From positions 1,252,501 through 1,316,500 of the forward strand of contig BSQZ01000072.1 in assembly GCA_033239005.1 (NCBI GenBank): a stretch of DNA of 64,000 bases, read 5' to 3'. Both the position numbers and the translations under genes were made by a program. The notes beneath the pieces are model-generated. The model did no database searches. It had not been told where the DNA came from and was given only the letters and a program-made list of their open reading frames with translations. The number at the start of each line of letters is the position of its first letter. Within the stretch, counting starts at the first letter, position 1. The stretch comes from Lamellibrachia satsuma. Lineage: Eukaryota > Annelida > Polychaeta > Sabellida > Siboglinidae. Below are positions 23,443 through 32,736 of the stretch, piece by piece.

Positions 23443-25338
23443 ATGGCGAGCGTGTTTCGTCCGAAACACGTCGGTTGGTACCGCCAGTGTAACTATCTTC
23501 TGCTCCACAGAACGACTCACGCGGCATCGGTCGTATCATCACTGGAGGAATACAAACAAACGGATGGCTGTGTGGTAATCAATGGTCAAGGTTTGACTTT
23601 AGCCGCAATTTATGCTGTAGCCAACAGGTCTACCAAAGTAGCCATCGAGCCGAAGTCTGTTGATCTAATGCAAGATAATGTCGATTATCTGAGCGGGAAG
23701 ATTCGAGAAGGTTTGGTTATCTACGGCGTGAACACGGGCTATGGGGGCAGCGCCGATGTTCGCTCTGACGACAAGGTCGAGCTACAAATCTCGCTCATCC
23801 GTCATTTGAACGCCGGGTTTGGACCGACATTTCCTCCAGAACTGGTTCGCGCCGTCATGCTAGTTCGCGCTAATAGTCTCAGCCTCGGATTCTCCGGAAT
23901 ACGCCCTACCACCGTTCAACTGCTCGTCGACATGCTCAACGAAGATATCGTTCCTGTTGTTCCGAAGAGAGGCTCCGTCAGCGCCAGTGGAGACTTGATG
24001 CCGACATCGTACATCGCCGCGTGCATGATGGGACGGCCGGATGCTCGGGTCGTCGTGGACGGTGTAGAAACTGCTGCACCTGCTGCGTTTCAGAGAGCTC
24101 GGTTAAGTCATGTCAAGTTCCAGGCCAAAGAAGCGTTGGCTGTAGTCAACGCGGCGTCGTTTGCATCGTCGCTGGGAGCATGTGTTCTCTTCGACGCCAA
24201 CGTTGCCGTTCTGTTGACGTAGGTGGTGACGGCGTTGGCTGTGGAATCACTCGAAGGTCGCGTAGAGAGCTTTCACCCGACCATCGGGCGTTGTTTATCG
24301 CACGCCGGCCTCCGGGAGGTGGCTAGCAACCTGACGACGCTGTTGGACGGTTCTCGACTGACAGTGCAGGAGTTGACGATGGAACAGAAAGACGAGACGA
24401 ACCGCCTGAAGCAGGACCGTTACTGTATACGCTCGGCGCCGCAGTGGCTCGCCCCTGTCGTCGAGACGATGCAGGAGTCGGTGAGACGGATCACGACGGA
24501 GACGAACAGCGCCAACGACAACCCGCTGATCGACCACGCCAACGACGCCATCCTCCACTGCGCCAACTTCCAGGGCATCTCCAGCACGGTGGCGATGGAC
24601 CAGGCGCGTCAGGCCCTGCAGCTGTGCGGAAAACTCATCTTCAGTCAGATGGAGGAGATCGTCAACGTGACGTTGAGCAATGGTCTGCCACCGAACCTCG
24701 CCGGCAGAGACTACAACGTCGACTTCGGCTTCAAAGGCACCGACACAGCGATGGCGTCGTACATGGCCGAGCTTGACGTGCTCACGAATCCCGTCACGAA
24801 CCACGTGGTGTCAGCCGAGATGCACAACCAGAGCGTCAACTCGCTCGGATTGTTGTCGGCGAGGAAGACCAACGAGGCGCTCGAGGTCCTCCAGATGATG
24901 CTGGCCAATATGTTGTGCTGTGAGATGCAGGCCGTCGACTTGCGCTGGCTCCAGCGACGGGTGAACAGCGAGCTGGACGACCTCATTCGACGACACGGTG
25001 TCGACCCAGTCGCCGTCCGGCCTTACGTCGGTCCGTGGTACAAGTTCGCGCTGCAGCCAACATCTGCCGCCGCCGAACTGTGCGACAATCTGGACGTCGG
25101 TGGAACGGGGCGCTATGATTTCGTGTCGGATGTCGTGGGTCGTATGGACGCTCTGATGACGAGGGTCAGGACAAGCGACTGTTATTCTGAAGTCTACCAG
25201 GAACTCGGTCAAGGTAATCATCTAGTACATGCACGTGTGGGGTTGTATGGCGAGCGTATGCGCTTCGTAGCAGGACTGGAACGTTTACAGCTACTTGGAT
25301 GCATACATCGTACTTTCGTAGTTGTTTCACCGCTCTAG
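23443..25338 (+). pseudogene. Aromatic amino acid ammonia-lyase copy A, disrupted
   Basis: Homologous along its length to copy B (32737). It keeps the MIO-forming Ala-Ser-Gly in GSVSASGDLMP, the loop Tyr in VIYGVNTGYGG, DRYCIRSAPQWL, NDNPLID, FGFKGTD and AEMHNQSVNSLG. Codon 260 is TAG (24220-24222) where copies B and C have CAG, so translation would stop after 259 residues, before the catalytic helix bundle. The donor-like site remains at 25213|25214, but 25339 onward is gypsy integrase sequence and the terminal exon is missing. Two independent defects make this a pseudogene, unless the TAG is an assembly error. A patch at about 24330-24465 differs strongly from copy B. Confidence 0.85.
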
Positions 25339-25437
25339 GTATCCGACAACGGACACCAATTTGTGAGTGAGGAATTCAAGGAATTTGTGCGTCAAAAAGG
25401 AATTAAGCTTCCACCTAGTTCTCCTTACCATCCAGCT
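25339..25437 (+). mobile_element. Ty3/gypsy integrase fragment joined to lyase copy A
   Basis: Encodes VSDNGHQFVSEEFKEFVRQK and 'SSPYHPAH', the second-Asp and YHP motifs of the integrase catalytic core, in the + frame. It starts exactly at the end of the lyase homology and passes directly into the 20-bp minisatellite. A better-kept copy of the same motif lies at 26058-26150. Confidence 0.85.
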
Positions 25438-25966
25438 CACTGGTAGTTGTAGATGCTTATTCGTAGTGATAGATGGTCACTGGTAGTGGTAGATGCTCAT
25501 TCGTAGTGACAGATGCTCACCGGTAGTGGTAGATGCTCATTCGTAGTGACAGATGCTCACCGGTAGTGGTAGATGCTCATTCGTAGTGATAGATGCTCAC
25601 TGGTAGAAGTAGATGCTCATTCGTAGTGATAGATGCTCACTGGTAGCGGTAGATGCTCATTAGTAGTGATAGATGCTCACTGGTAGTGACAGATGCTCAC
25701 TCGAAGCGGTAGATACTCACTCGAAGTGGTAGATGCTCACTGGTAGTGATAGATGCTCATTTGTAGTGATAGATGCTCACTCGAAGTGGTAGATGCTAAC
25801 TCGAAGCGTTAGATCCTCACTGGTAGTGGTAGATGCTCACTGGCAGTGGTTGATGCTCACTCGAAGTGGTAGATGGTAACTCGAAGTGGTAGATCCCCAC
25901 TGGTAGTGGAAGATGCTCACTCGAAATGGTAGATGTTCGCTCGTAGTGGTAGATGCTCACTCGTAG
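25438..25966 (+). repeat. 20-bp minisatellite inside integrase sequence
   Basis: About 26 units of TCGTAGTGGTAGATGCTCAC and variants. The unit equals the integrase codons V-V-D-A-H-S-K/stop-W. The right edge runs in frame into TGG CCA GAA GTG (W-P-E-V), the residues expected next in the integrase. The array thus sits at the first catalytic Asp motif. Confidence 0.92.
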
Positions 25967-26487
25967 TGGCCAGAAGTGATCATGACTGATCACGATGTGA
26001 AAACTGTGGAAATCTTGAAGACCATCTTTGCCAGTAATAGTCTTTCAGAACAGTTGGTGTCCGACAACGGACCCCAATTTGTGAGTGAGGAATTCAAGGA
26101 GTTTGTGCGTCAAAAAGGAATTCAGCATCCACCTAATTCTCCTTACCATCCAGCAAACAACGGACTTGCCGAGCGGTTTGTACACATTCAAGCAAGCTCT
26201 TCGTTCTATGAGAGAAGAGGGATGAAGTGCGCAAGGGAAACTAGTGAGATTTCTCTTAGCCTACAGAAATACCATTTACGGCACCACCACTGAAACACCT
26301 GCTGTGTTAATGGTGGGAAGGAAACTGAAAACTCGAGTTGATCTTGTGAAACCGAACATGAAACGAACTGTAGAAAATCGCCAAGCTAAGCAGTTCTCTG
26401 GTAATGGCGTCACCCGGCAACTGCAGGTTGGTCAGCCTGTGGATGTTAGAGAGAGCACAGGAAGGACAAGAAGTAGACACCGGGGTT
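25967..26487 (+). pseudogene. Ty3/gypsy integrase core remnant
   Basis: It starts with WPEV and includes LVSDNGPQFVSEEFKEFVRQ and PYHPANNGLAERFVH, which give the second Asp and the Glu (in NGLAER) of the DDE triad. The frame then shifts near 26185 and again before 26244, where RFLLAYRNT and ETPAVLMVGRKLKT, typical of the region after the core, are readable until a stop at 26487. The protein is broken and cannot be made as one chain. Confidence 0.85.
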
Positions 26488-26489
26488 GA

Positions 26490-26700
26490 TAAATGCGAGA
26501 AATGACTGACCAATTATATTTACACAATTAGTGTAATTACATAACCACAAGATCAAAGTGAAGAATAATGTTATTATTACGACATCGTTTCGAAGGGTTT
26601 ATTGTGACATCTGGTGGGAAAAACAGCGCTATAATGCTAGGCATGCAATGCTAGACGTTTGTTGCGAGTCGTGTATTTATTCGGATCAGTCGTGCAATGG
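26490..26700 (+). mobile_element. Possible gypsy LTR remnant and primer-site region
   Basis: It lies between integrase (left) and gag-like start (right), the position of an LTR junction. 'Tattgtgacatctggtgg' could mark an LTR end followed by a primer site. The same block occurs at 19215-19400 and 27546-27666. The order integrase-LTR-gag suggests tandem or circular-form insertion. LTR boundaries are not established. Confidence 0.35.
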
Positions 26701-26825
26701 ACGTGGACCCGCAATTCAAGGAAACTAGATTCGCCGGTTTGGTCGACGCAACAGTTGTTGAAACGGTTCATCAATTGAATCGGGGTAATTTCTTGCATAC
26801 AATGAGAATTTATCAATTGTTTTAA
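26697..26825 (+). CDS. 42-codon gag-like frame
   Basis: ATG at 26697, stop TAA at 26823-26825, encoding MDVDPQFKETRFAGLVDATV… The peptide is shared with 19401-19529, partly with 5500-5600, and starts again at 27667. At 19401 the codons after the stop still read VLLKQQVEELMGL before the next stop. It sits where gag begins in a gypsy element. No known gag motif can be confirmed, and it may be only a decayed start. Confidence 0.3.
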   Translation: MDVDPQFKETRFAGLVDATVVETVHQLNRGNFLHTMRIYQLF

Positions 26826-26829
26826 GTAC

Positions 26830-27190
26830 TTTTGAAATAGCAGGTAGAAGAGCTTATGGGCTTATAAACAATTGAATATTGTTGTTTCACCTTTTTTATA
26901 TATTGGAGTCAGATTGGAGTCAATTACATTATATCAATTCCAATCAAAATATGCATACTTATGCATAAATAATAAACGGCAAGATATAACATCTAGGTTA
27001 GAACAAGTTTATTTAAAAATTCTGCATGTCATGGTACTTAATCAGGTCCAGGGCTTACATACCCGCTTAACGACATCGACATAAACAATAATTACTTCCA
27101 CCGTCTCCAGTGAGCTATAACAAGTTCCCAAACATAGAGATAAGATTTGACGCGTGCAAAATTCACCGATTTTTATTTTCAACAGAAGTT
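26830..27190 (+). repeat. Family C retroelement sequence
   Basis: Matches 5600-6000 and 19530-19940 closely ('gtagaagagcttatgggcttataaaca', 'acatctaggttagaacaag'). No readable domain. Confidence 0.6.
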
Positions 27191-27194
27191 ACAG

Positions 27195-27440
27195 CCGCAG
27201 CTGTTGGAAATACTCAACACAGGATAACTGAGAGTTGTGGACATAAAGGCACTGGCCCGCAGTTACATATGGCGGTATCGACAGTGATGTTGAAAATATA
27301 ACAATACACTGCCATGGGTGTGAGAATTGTCAAGATATGCCAAGACAGGCACCCCTGCACCCATGGGAGTGGCCATGTACACCCTGGCAGGAAATACACA
27401 CCGACTATGCCGGTCCTTTCTTTGGGCATACGTACCTCGT
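27195..27440 (+). pseudogene. Ty3/gypsy integrase N-terminal fragment
   Basis: KALARSYIW, then in another frame GIDSDVEN and CHGCENCQ (the CxxC of the zinc-binding domain), then EIHTDYAGPF and LVVVDAHSKW, which holds the first catalytic Asp. At least one frameshift separates SYIW from GIDSDV. A TAG ends the frame after HSKW at the start of the minisatellite. This fragment shows the founder sequence of the 20-bp repeat. Confidence 0.88.
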
Positions 27441-27545
27441 AGTGGTAGATGCTCATTCGAAGTGGTAGCTGCTCACTCGTAGTTGTAGATGCTCACTCGT
27501 AGTGGCAGATGCTCACTGGTAGTGGCAGATGCTCACTCGATGTGG
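27437..27545 (+). repeat. 20-bp minisatellite, founder-proximal array
   Basis: About 5 units starting within the VVVDAHSKW codons. It is the shortest of the three arrays. Confidence 0.9.
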
Positions 27546-27752
27546 TTATTATTACGACATCGTTTCGCAGGTTTTATTGTGACATCTGGTAGGAAAACAG
27601 CGCTATAATGCTAGGCTTGCAATGCTAGACGTTTGTTGCGAGTCGTGTATTTATTCGGACCAGTCATGCAATGGACTTGGACCCACAATTCAAGGAAACT
27701 AGAATCGCGGGTTTGTTCGACGCAACAGTTGTTGAACCAGTTCACTAAATTA
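27546..27752 (+). mobile_element. Gypsy leader and truncated gag-like frame
   Basis: Repeats the 26560-26760 block. The frame from 27667 (MDLDPQFKETRIAGLFDATV…) stops early at 'cactaa' near 27750. Confidence 0.45.
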
Positions 27753-27782
27753 ATCTGGGTATTAAATTAGTGAACTTAACAA

Positions 27783-27821
27783 CATTGTTAAGTTTTAGAA
27801 AATATCTAAAACTTAACAATG
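27783..27821. repeat. 17-bp perfect hairpin
   Basis: CATTGTTAAGTTTTAGA at 27783-27799 pairs exactly with 27805-27821 around a 5-base loop. No T-run suited to a bacterial terminator context applies here; it may be a MITE remnant. Confidence 0.7.
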
Positions 27822-27824
27822 ACC

Positions 27825-28550
27825 CACTCTCTGGACCATAATCCCAAAGATAATCATTGCTGTATAACAAGTCTGTTCAAAATCATACAAGGAGAAATTG
27901 CTTTTAGTGGTGCATAGAAGCAGGCTTGTTAACAAATGCAAATCCATTTGAATGCGCATTTGAATGTTGAGTATTTGAATGCGCATTCCAATGCCTCCAT
28001 AACATTGCAAATGCATTTCCATTTGAAAACGTACCTTAAACATTTGCATTTGCGTAATTCTTTGAATAATTAGTATTGCTAAAATCACTTTCACAAGTTC
28101 ACAACATGCCATTGGAAAAAGTTCTATGTAATGAGCAGTATCCTCAGCAGATTATGAAATCATTGTCTGTCCTGTGAATTCACTTTCACAATGTTCTATG
28201 TAGGCCAACTGGTCAATGCCTGAGCTGTTATTCATCAAATATGAAAAGAACAACTGGTCTATTAGTTGATTAGTTAGGCTTCATTGAAACAAATCAAACA
28301 ATGCAGACAAATGACCCCCTTGTGTTGTGTTGGCACTGTTGGGATGAGTTGGGGTGGCAGCTCATTAGCAATGCCAGCCCTAAATATTTACAGCCAGAGA
28401 GAGTGATTAGTGGTAGCTGTAATTATCCACCAGGTTATCTTCCCAGTGACACCACCAGTTCCCCTTCCATTCTGACCTACTTGAATGATTAGCCTTTTAT
28501 TCCCTGCCATGGTTCCCAGTAAACTGTCAGTTCTCTATTCCTCCCTCCCA
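27825..28550. other. No supported gene
   Basis: Contains irregular 'catttgaatgcgcattt' and 'gcaaatgcattt' repeats at 27945-28050. The remainder is unique-looking, with only short frames. Confidence 0.4.
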
Positions 28551-28551
28551 T

Positions 28552-28880
28552 GACTCAGTGTAAGACTCTACAGACATGTTCATGTAGTGGGACTGTGTGA
28601 TTCAGTGGATGACTCTACATACATGTCCATGTAGTGGAAATTCGTGACTCAGTGTATGACTCTACATACATGTTCATGTAGTGGGACTGTGTGACTCAGT
28701 GTATGGCTCTACATACATGTTCATGTAGTGGGACTGTTTTACTTAGTGTATGACTCTACATACATGTTCATGTAGTGGGACTGTGTTACTCAGTATATCA
28801 CTCTACATACATGTTCATGTAGTGGGACTGTGGGACTCAGCGTATGACTCAACAGACATGGTCATGTAGTGGGACTGGTA
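28552..28880 (+). repeat. 47-bp minisatellite, about 7 units
   Basis: CATGTAGTGG recurs at 28581, 28628, 28675 and so on. Units also hold 'actcagtgtatgactctacatac'. Confidence 0.92.
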
Positions 28881-28959
28881 TGTAGTGGTACTTAGTGGTT
28901 ACAATAATGTACAACTGTATTTATTAAATTAATAGTGTGTTTGTATACATTACGAAGTC

Positions 28960-29130
28960 GTCATGTTTGTGGACTTGTTATTGTTCACTGGCGACGGTGG
29001 AAGTAATTATTCCCTCCAGGCCTACCATTTACATTACTCTACCAAAGCTTCACTGGGTGCTGCGAAGAGACATCAGCTCTTGCAGTGGCTGTCTTTCTCC
29101 CGTGCAACGCCGGGCAACTCGGCTAGTTCA
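28960..29130. repeat. Retroelement tail fragments
   Basis: 28965-29012 is an inverted fragment of family C ('actggcgacggtggaagtaattatt'). 29080-29115 holds CGTGCAACGCCGGGCAACTC, the complement of the CCCGGCGTTGCAC motif at 40984-40996, a type of conserved tail seen in many animal retroelements. Family not assigned. Confidence 0.4.
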
Positions 29131-29344
29131 TAGGTCTAATAATAGTATATTCCACGTTCAGTTAACAGTTATTTTTTTCGCATGATTTAACATTTCAGTC
29201 TGACAGTTGTGTCAATATATTCAAAGTATCAAGTTAATTCGAATTGCATCGTATAAAGTGATAAAAGTTAAATCGCTTTATGAATTAACCAAATGCTCGG
29301 GTTACATCGTAGTTAGCTAATTATGTTTGCGCCCATAATCTGGG

Positions 29345-29532
29345 TGTATACGTAATTTCAAGATTTAACAAGATATTTAACAAGATTGCCATCCAAGGCA
29401 AGTGGCCCAGATGGCAAGTTGACATGCAAGCCATTGGCTTATCGAGAGTCCATAATTTTTACTTACGTGTAACCCGCCCTCCTGAGATATGTGTCAACCT
29501 TGTTTATAAACATATTCACGCTGCTGGCTAAA
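29345..29532 (-). mobile_element. 5'-truncated LINE tail
   Basis: The reverse complement carries SVNMF…NKVDTYLRRAGYT codons and the ATTTAACAAG-type tail, as at 20385 and 54355. It abuts the chimeric frame at 29528-29716. Confidence 0.8.
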
Positions 29533-29716
29533 TTTCCGTCAGTGAAATGTACATTCTCCGCATCCAGGCGAAGTTAGTCTTGCTTATCCAACTCTCGCTT
29601 GCCTTCGTGAATCCGCCGAGAAGAGAGTCTTGTAGCAGAGGCGTGGTCTCGTTGTCACCCACTGTCACCACTCCATTTTGCGCAGGTGTTTCCTTGAATC
29701 GCCAACAACCATTCAT
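29528..29716 (-). CDS. Candidate exon joined to LINE tail (frameshifted copy)
   Basis: MNGCWRFKETPAQNGVVTVG and downstream GGFTKASESWIS are shared with 54457-54711. In that copy the frame runs on into the LINE C-terminal codons; here it shifts after SKTNF and stops. ATG context is good (ATAATGA). I do not recognise the peptide. It may be a captured host exon or a little-known part of a repeat. Confidence 0.3.
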   Translation of the reverse strand: MNGCWRFKETPAQNGVVTVGDNETTPLLQDSLLGGFTKASESWISKTNFAWMRRMYISLTEI

Positions 29717-29734
29717 TATTGAGATGTTCCTCTA

Positions 29735-29938
29735 AACATTTTGTTTGCTTGATTTAACTTTTCAGTCGGACAGTTAAAGCTAATTCGAATTTCATCGTAT
29801 AAGCTGATAACAGTTAACAACTATTTTATGAGTTAGCCAAATGCCCGGATAACATTGTAATTAACTAATTATTTATGCACCCAGTATCTGGGTACATACA
29901 TAATTCCCGTCACAATGAAAAGCACACTGCATCCAGGC
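29735..29938. repeat. Dispersed AT-rich repeat
   Basis: Shares 'aagctgataacagttaacaa' and 'acccag(t/g)atctgggtacatacataattccc' with 54800-54950. No gene. Confidence 0.5.
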
Positions 29939-29939
29939 G

Positions 29940-30118
29940 AAAATGTGTGCGACAAAACGTAGCGCCACAGCGCGGAGCCTGGATAATCGAGGTTAGGCGA
30001 AGTTCTGTGCGACATACGGTGGCGCCACAGCGCGGAGCCTGGATAATCGAGGTTAGACGAAGTTCTGTGCGACAAACGGTGGCGCCACAGCGCGGAGCCT
30101 GGATAATCGAAGTGATCC
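29940..30118 (+). repeat. 60-bp minisatellite, 3 units
   Basis: Units contain GGCGCCACAGCGCGGAGCCT and 'ggataatcgaggtta'. A period of 60 leaves frames open on both strands; these are artefacts. Fragments occur at 7060 and 46275 beside CA tracts. Confidence 0.92.
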
Positions 30119-30188
30119 ACTCAAGTGCCTATACATGTAATAAAACAAATTAATAAAAATATTTTTATTTTATATATTTTTTATTATA

Positions 30189-30285
30189 TATATATATATA
30201 TATTTCCAAGGAGAGACAAGAAAGAAATATATATATATATTTCTTCCATGTCTCTCCTTGGAAAATTTTTATTTTATATATTTTT

Positions 30286-30325
<40 letters not shown>

Positions 30326-30392
30326 CCAAGGAGAGACAAGAAAGAAATATATATATATATTTATTCCATGTCTCTCCTTGGAAAATTTGCTA

Positions 30393-30440
<48 letters not shown>
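30189..30440. repeat. Two tandem 64-bp hairpins in TA sequence
   Basis: 'TTTCCAAGGAGAGACA' and its complement TGTCTCTCCTTGGAAA flank a TA-rich middle at about 30205-30266, and again at about 30321-30386. Each forms a nearly perfect hairpin. The repeat unit is about 117 bp. A degenerate single arm is seen near 20985 upstream of copy A. Confidence 0.8.
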
Positions 30441-30443
<3 letters not shown>

Positions 30444-30582
30444 TATATATATGTATATATATCTAGTTTTACGTCATCTTTACTCACAGCAAATATCTAG
30501 TAATACGGCTCGAGAATATCAATGTGAAAAAAGTGGCTCATATTACTTAACCTTCCCCCATAGACAGCTGGATTATGACAAT

Positions 30583-30583
<1 letters not shown>

Positions 30584-30674
<91 letters not shown>
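30584..30674. repeat. (TA)n tract
   Basis: TA tract with one ACATA interruption. It is the counterpart of 21164-21260. Confidence 0.95.
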
Positions 30675-30675
<1 letters not shown>

Positions 30676-30705
30676 TATATTTAGAATTTGTGGTGATTTT
30701 TGCAG

Positions 30706-30799
30706 ATAAGAGTTTGATGGCAACTACCCTTCTGGCGAGCAGGCAACAGGGGCACCTGTGTGGTCTCCGCACAGGGCTGATGACGTCACCGTCATGCAG
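30706..30799 (+). other. Candidate 5' exon or regulatory block upstream of copy B
   Basis: Same layout as 21291-21384: TTTTTGCAG before, CATGCAG|GTGAGG after, ATG at 30717, and TGACGTCA at 30781-30788. It lies 1.9 kb upstream of the intact lyase copy. Splicing it into the lyase ATG would break frame, so an untranslated exon or a promoter element is the more likely use, if any. Confidence 0.28.
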
Positions 30800-30902
30800 G
30801 TGAGGACAGTCATCTTTGTGTCTCAACAGTATTACTTGGCGTTACACTCAAACGAAAGTTCATTTATGCGATCAATCCGAAAGAAGTATATGCTCTGTAT
30901 AT

Positions 30903-30967
<65 letters not shown>

Positions 30968-31278
30968 CTGAAAGAAGTATATGGCATATATTCCAAATTC
31001 AGACATGAATTATCTATATTATATATGTTTATGAGAAATTCAATATTTCCTATTTCACTACGTATTTATTTCTTTGAAAGAAATATTACATGTACATTAT
31101 GTAATACGTAAATGAAATAATTGTATCGGATAAAATAATAATTAAAACAGCGAGTAGCCCAACTCAAAACATTTTTTTCTGAACAGTTAATAGACAAACT
31201 GACTTCCACGTGTGCACCATTAGTGCCTATCAGGACGTCTCACCCATAGTAGATTTCAGTCACGTTCGCCGCAACATA

Positions 31279-31469
31279 TCAAAACTCATACTGGCAATAG
31301 CGTCCGTTATCCTGGTACGCAGTTCCTTTCAGGTGTGCGACACTCTGCCGGTCGCTAAGAACTTCTTCAACACTCCATAAATCATAGTTGGTTTCAAAGC
31401 TTGTTCCCGTACTGCCGTCTGTATTTACACTGCAGCAACTGACTTGGTTTTTCGGACATTCTGTCGTCA
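31279..31469 (-). CDS. Candidate terminal exon, Cys-rich protein (copy B block)
   Basis: Acceptor-like CCAG, then codons including [32 protein letters not shown] and a terminal NGRYCQYEF with stop at 31279-31281. Nearly identical to 21903-22093. It lies about 1.27 kb upstream of the lyase and is transcribed away from it. Its CC pair and spaced cysteines suggest a disulfide-bonded secreted protein. No partner exon was found, and the family is not recognised. Confidence 0.38.
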
Positions 31470-31559
31470 CTGGATATATATATATATATATATAAGCAAA
31501 ACAAAAGGGGGTAAGAAGCAGTTCGTAATCGATAAGCAGTTCCAGATGTAAACAGATGG

Positions 31560-32030
31560 ATTGGTACGCTGGGGAGCTATGGAGGATAAGCAAATTTAAA
31601 CTTGTGGGTTTTTAGTATGCGGCGAAATGTTGCTATATTATTATTTCCTACAGACTTAACACTAACAGGGAGTCAGTTCGACAGAGTCGGTGCAGCAACT
31701 GAAAAACCTCTAGTTCCGACATTTGTTTTAACACAGGGAACAAAAAGTATGTTAAAATTAGATGATCGAAGCTATCTGACTTATAGTCGGAACCCGAAAG
31801 TAAAGAAAGTCACGTCGGCCCATCTACCTTTAAATATTTACTCCTAGACATACGAACCTTAACGTTCCCCAAGAAAACTCGTGACAAACGGTCGGTGTGA
31901 AATTCTGGTTCTGCAGAGGTGTTGGGATAAACAATCAAGTTTCAAGAAAGTAATGGTCCAAGAACAGAACCCCGAGGAACACGACACGAAATTGGTAGTC
32001 TCGCTGAAAACCAATTGCTATGGGTATTAG
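31560..32030 (-). mobile_element. Decayed LINE reverse-transcriptase fragment
   Basis: Nearly identical to 22270-22735, with the same internal deletion of the YADD segment relative to 55530-56230. The deletion therefore predates the split of the A and B blocks. Confidence 0.6.
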
Positions 32031-32274
32031 TTATTTGTTATTTACATTAAAAATACGAAATATAATATCGGAACACCCTGTATTCTTTTTTAAATATAAC
32101 ACAAAAGCCTTGAGGCTTGAAGGAGTTGGTGACAAAATCTTGTAAAATCAGAGACGCTTTGTAAGAAAATACACATTCGATAGACACCTCCAAGAGAAAT
32201 TGTGTTTCTTTGTTGTTTAGTTTGTGACTTTCATCAGAGTTTTCATGAAAAAATATCAAGCGTACTAAAGTAAT

Positions 32275-32736
32275 ATTTGATATAGCATTTATTACAATTT
32301 CGTATACAGAGTTAGAGCGCTTATGTCACTTTTTTGCAATATGGCCCCATTTTTTTCCTCGAAAGTTATTTTACAATAACAATTGTTTTCAGCATTATTT
32401 TGCATAGGTATTTCTTGTTATTCACCAGTAGAAGCATAAATAGTCCTGAAATACCTATACAAATATTGCTAAAGTCACGCAAAAATCTGGGGGTCATATT
32501 TTCACCGGCTAAATAGCGTCAACATTGGAGAGCCCCGTGGAGGATCCGAAAATATTTATTTTGTGTGGCTCCCTTTTAAAATCAATAAGTATGACTCCTA
32601 CAAGCCACATAAAATGTGGTGCTTTTGTCCATCAAATAATCGTAATTTTGCTAACCGCCCTGACTATCAGTGTTTATTTGAAATTGTAGAGAGAACTAAG
32701 AAAATGATTTAATTTTTGTTGGGCAATTTTCGCTAG
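32275..32736 (+). promoter_or_regulatory. Conserved 5' flank of lyase copy B
   Basis: Shared with copies A and C, including the CCACATAAAATGTGG hairpin near 32605. It ends ATTTTCGCTAG|ATGG. The AG before the ATG could close an untranslated intron. A weak base (T) at -3 and G at +4 surround the ATG. Confidence 0.35.

Noticed and set aside
24295..25221. Long minus-strand and alternative-frame ORFs over the lyase gene
   Set aside because: They are shadows of the GC-rich lyase coding frame and recur at the same places in copies B and C.
27783..27821. Transcription terminator hairpin
   Set aside because: The stem is AT-rich with no adjacent gene, and the genome is eukaryotic, where such terminators are not used by polymerase II.
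29875..30153. Arg-rich frame on + strand and Ser/Arg-rich frame on - strand
   Set aside because: Both arise from three copies of a 60-bp repeat.
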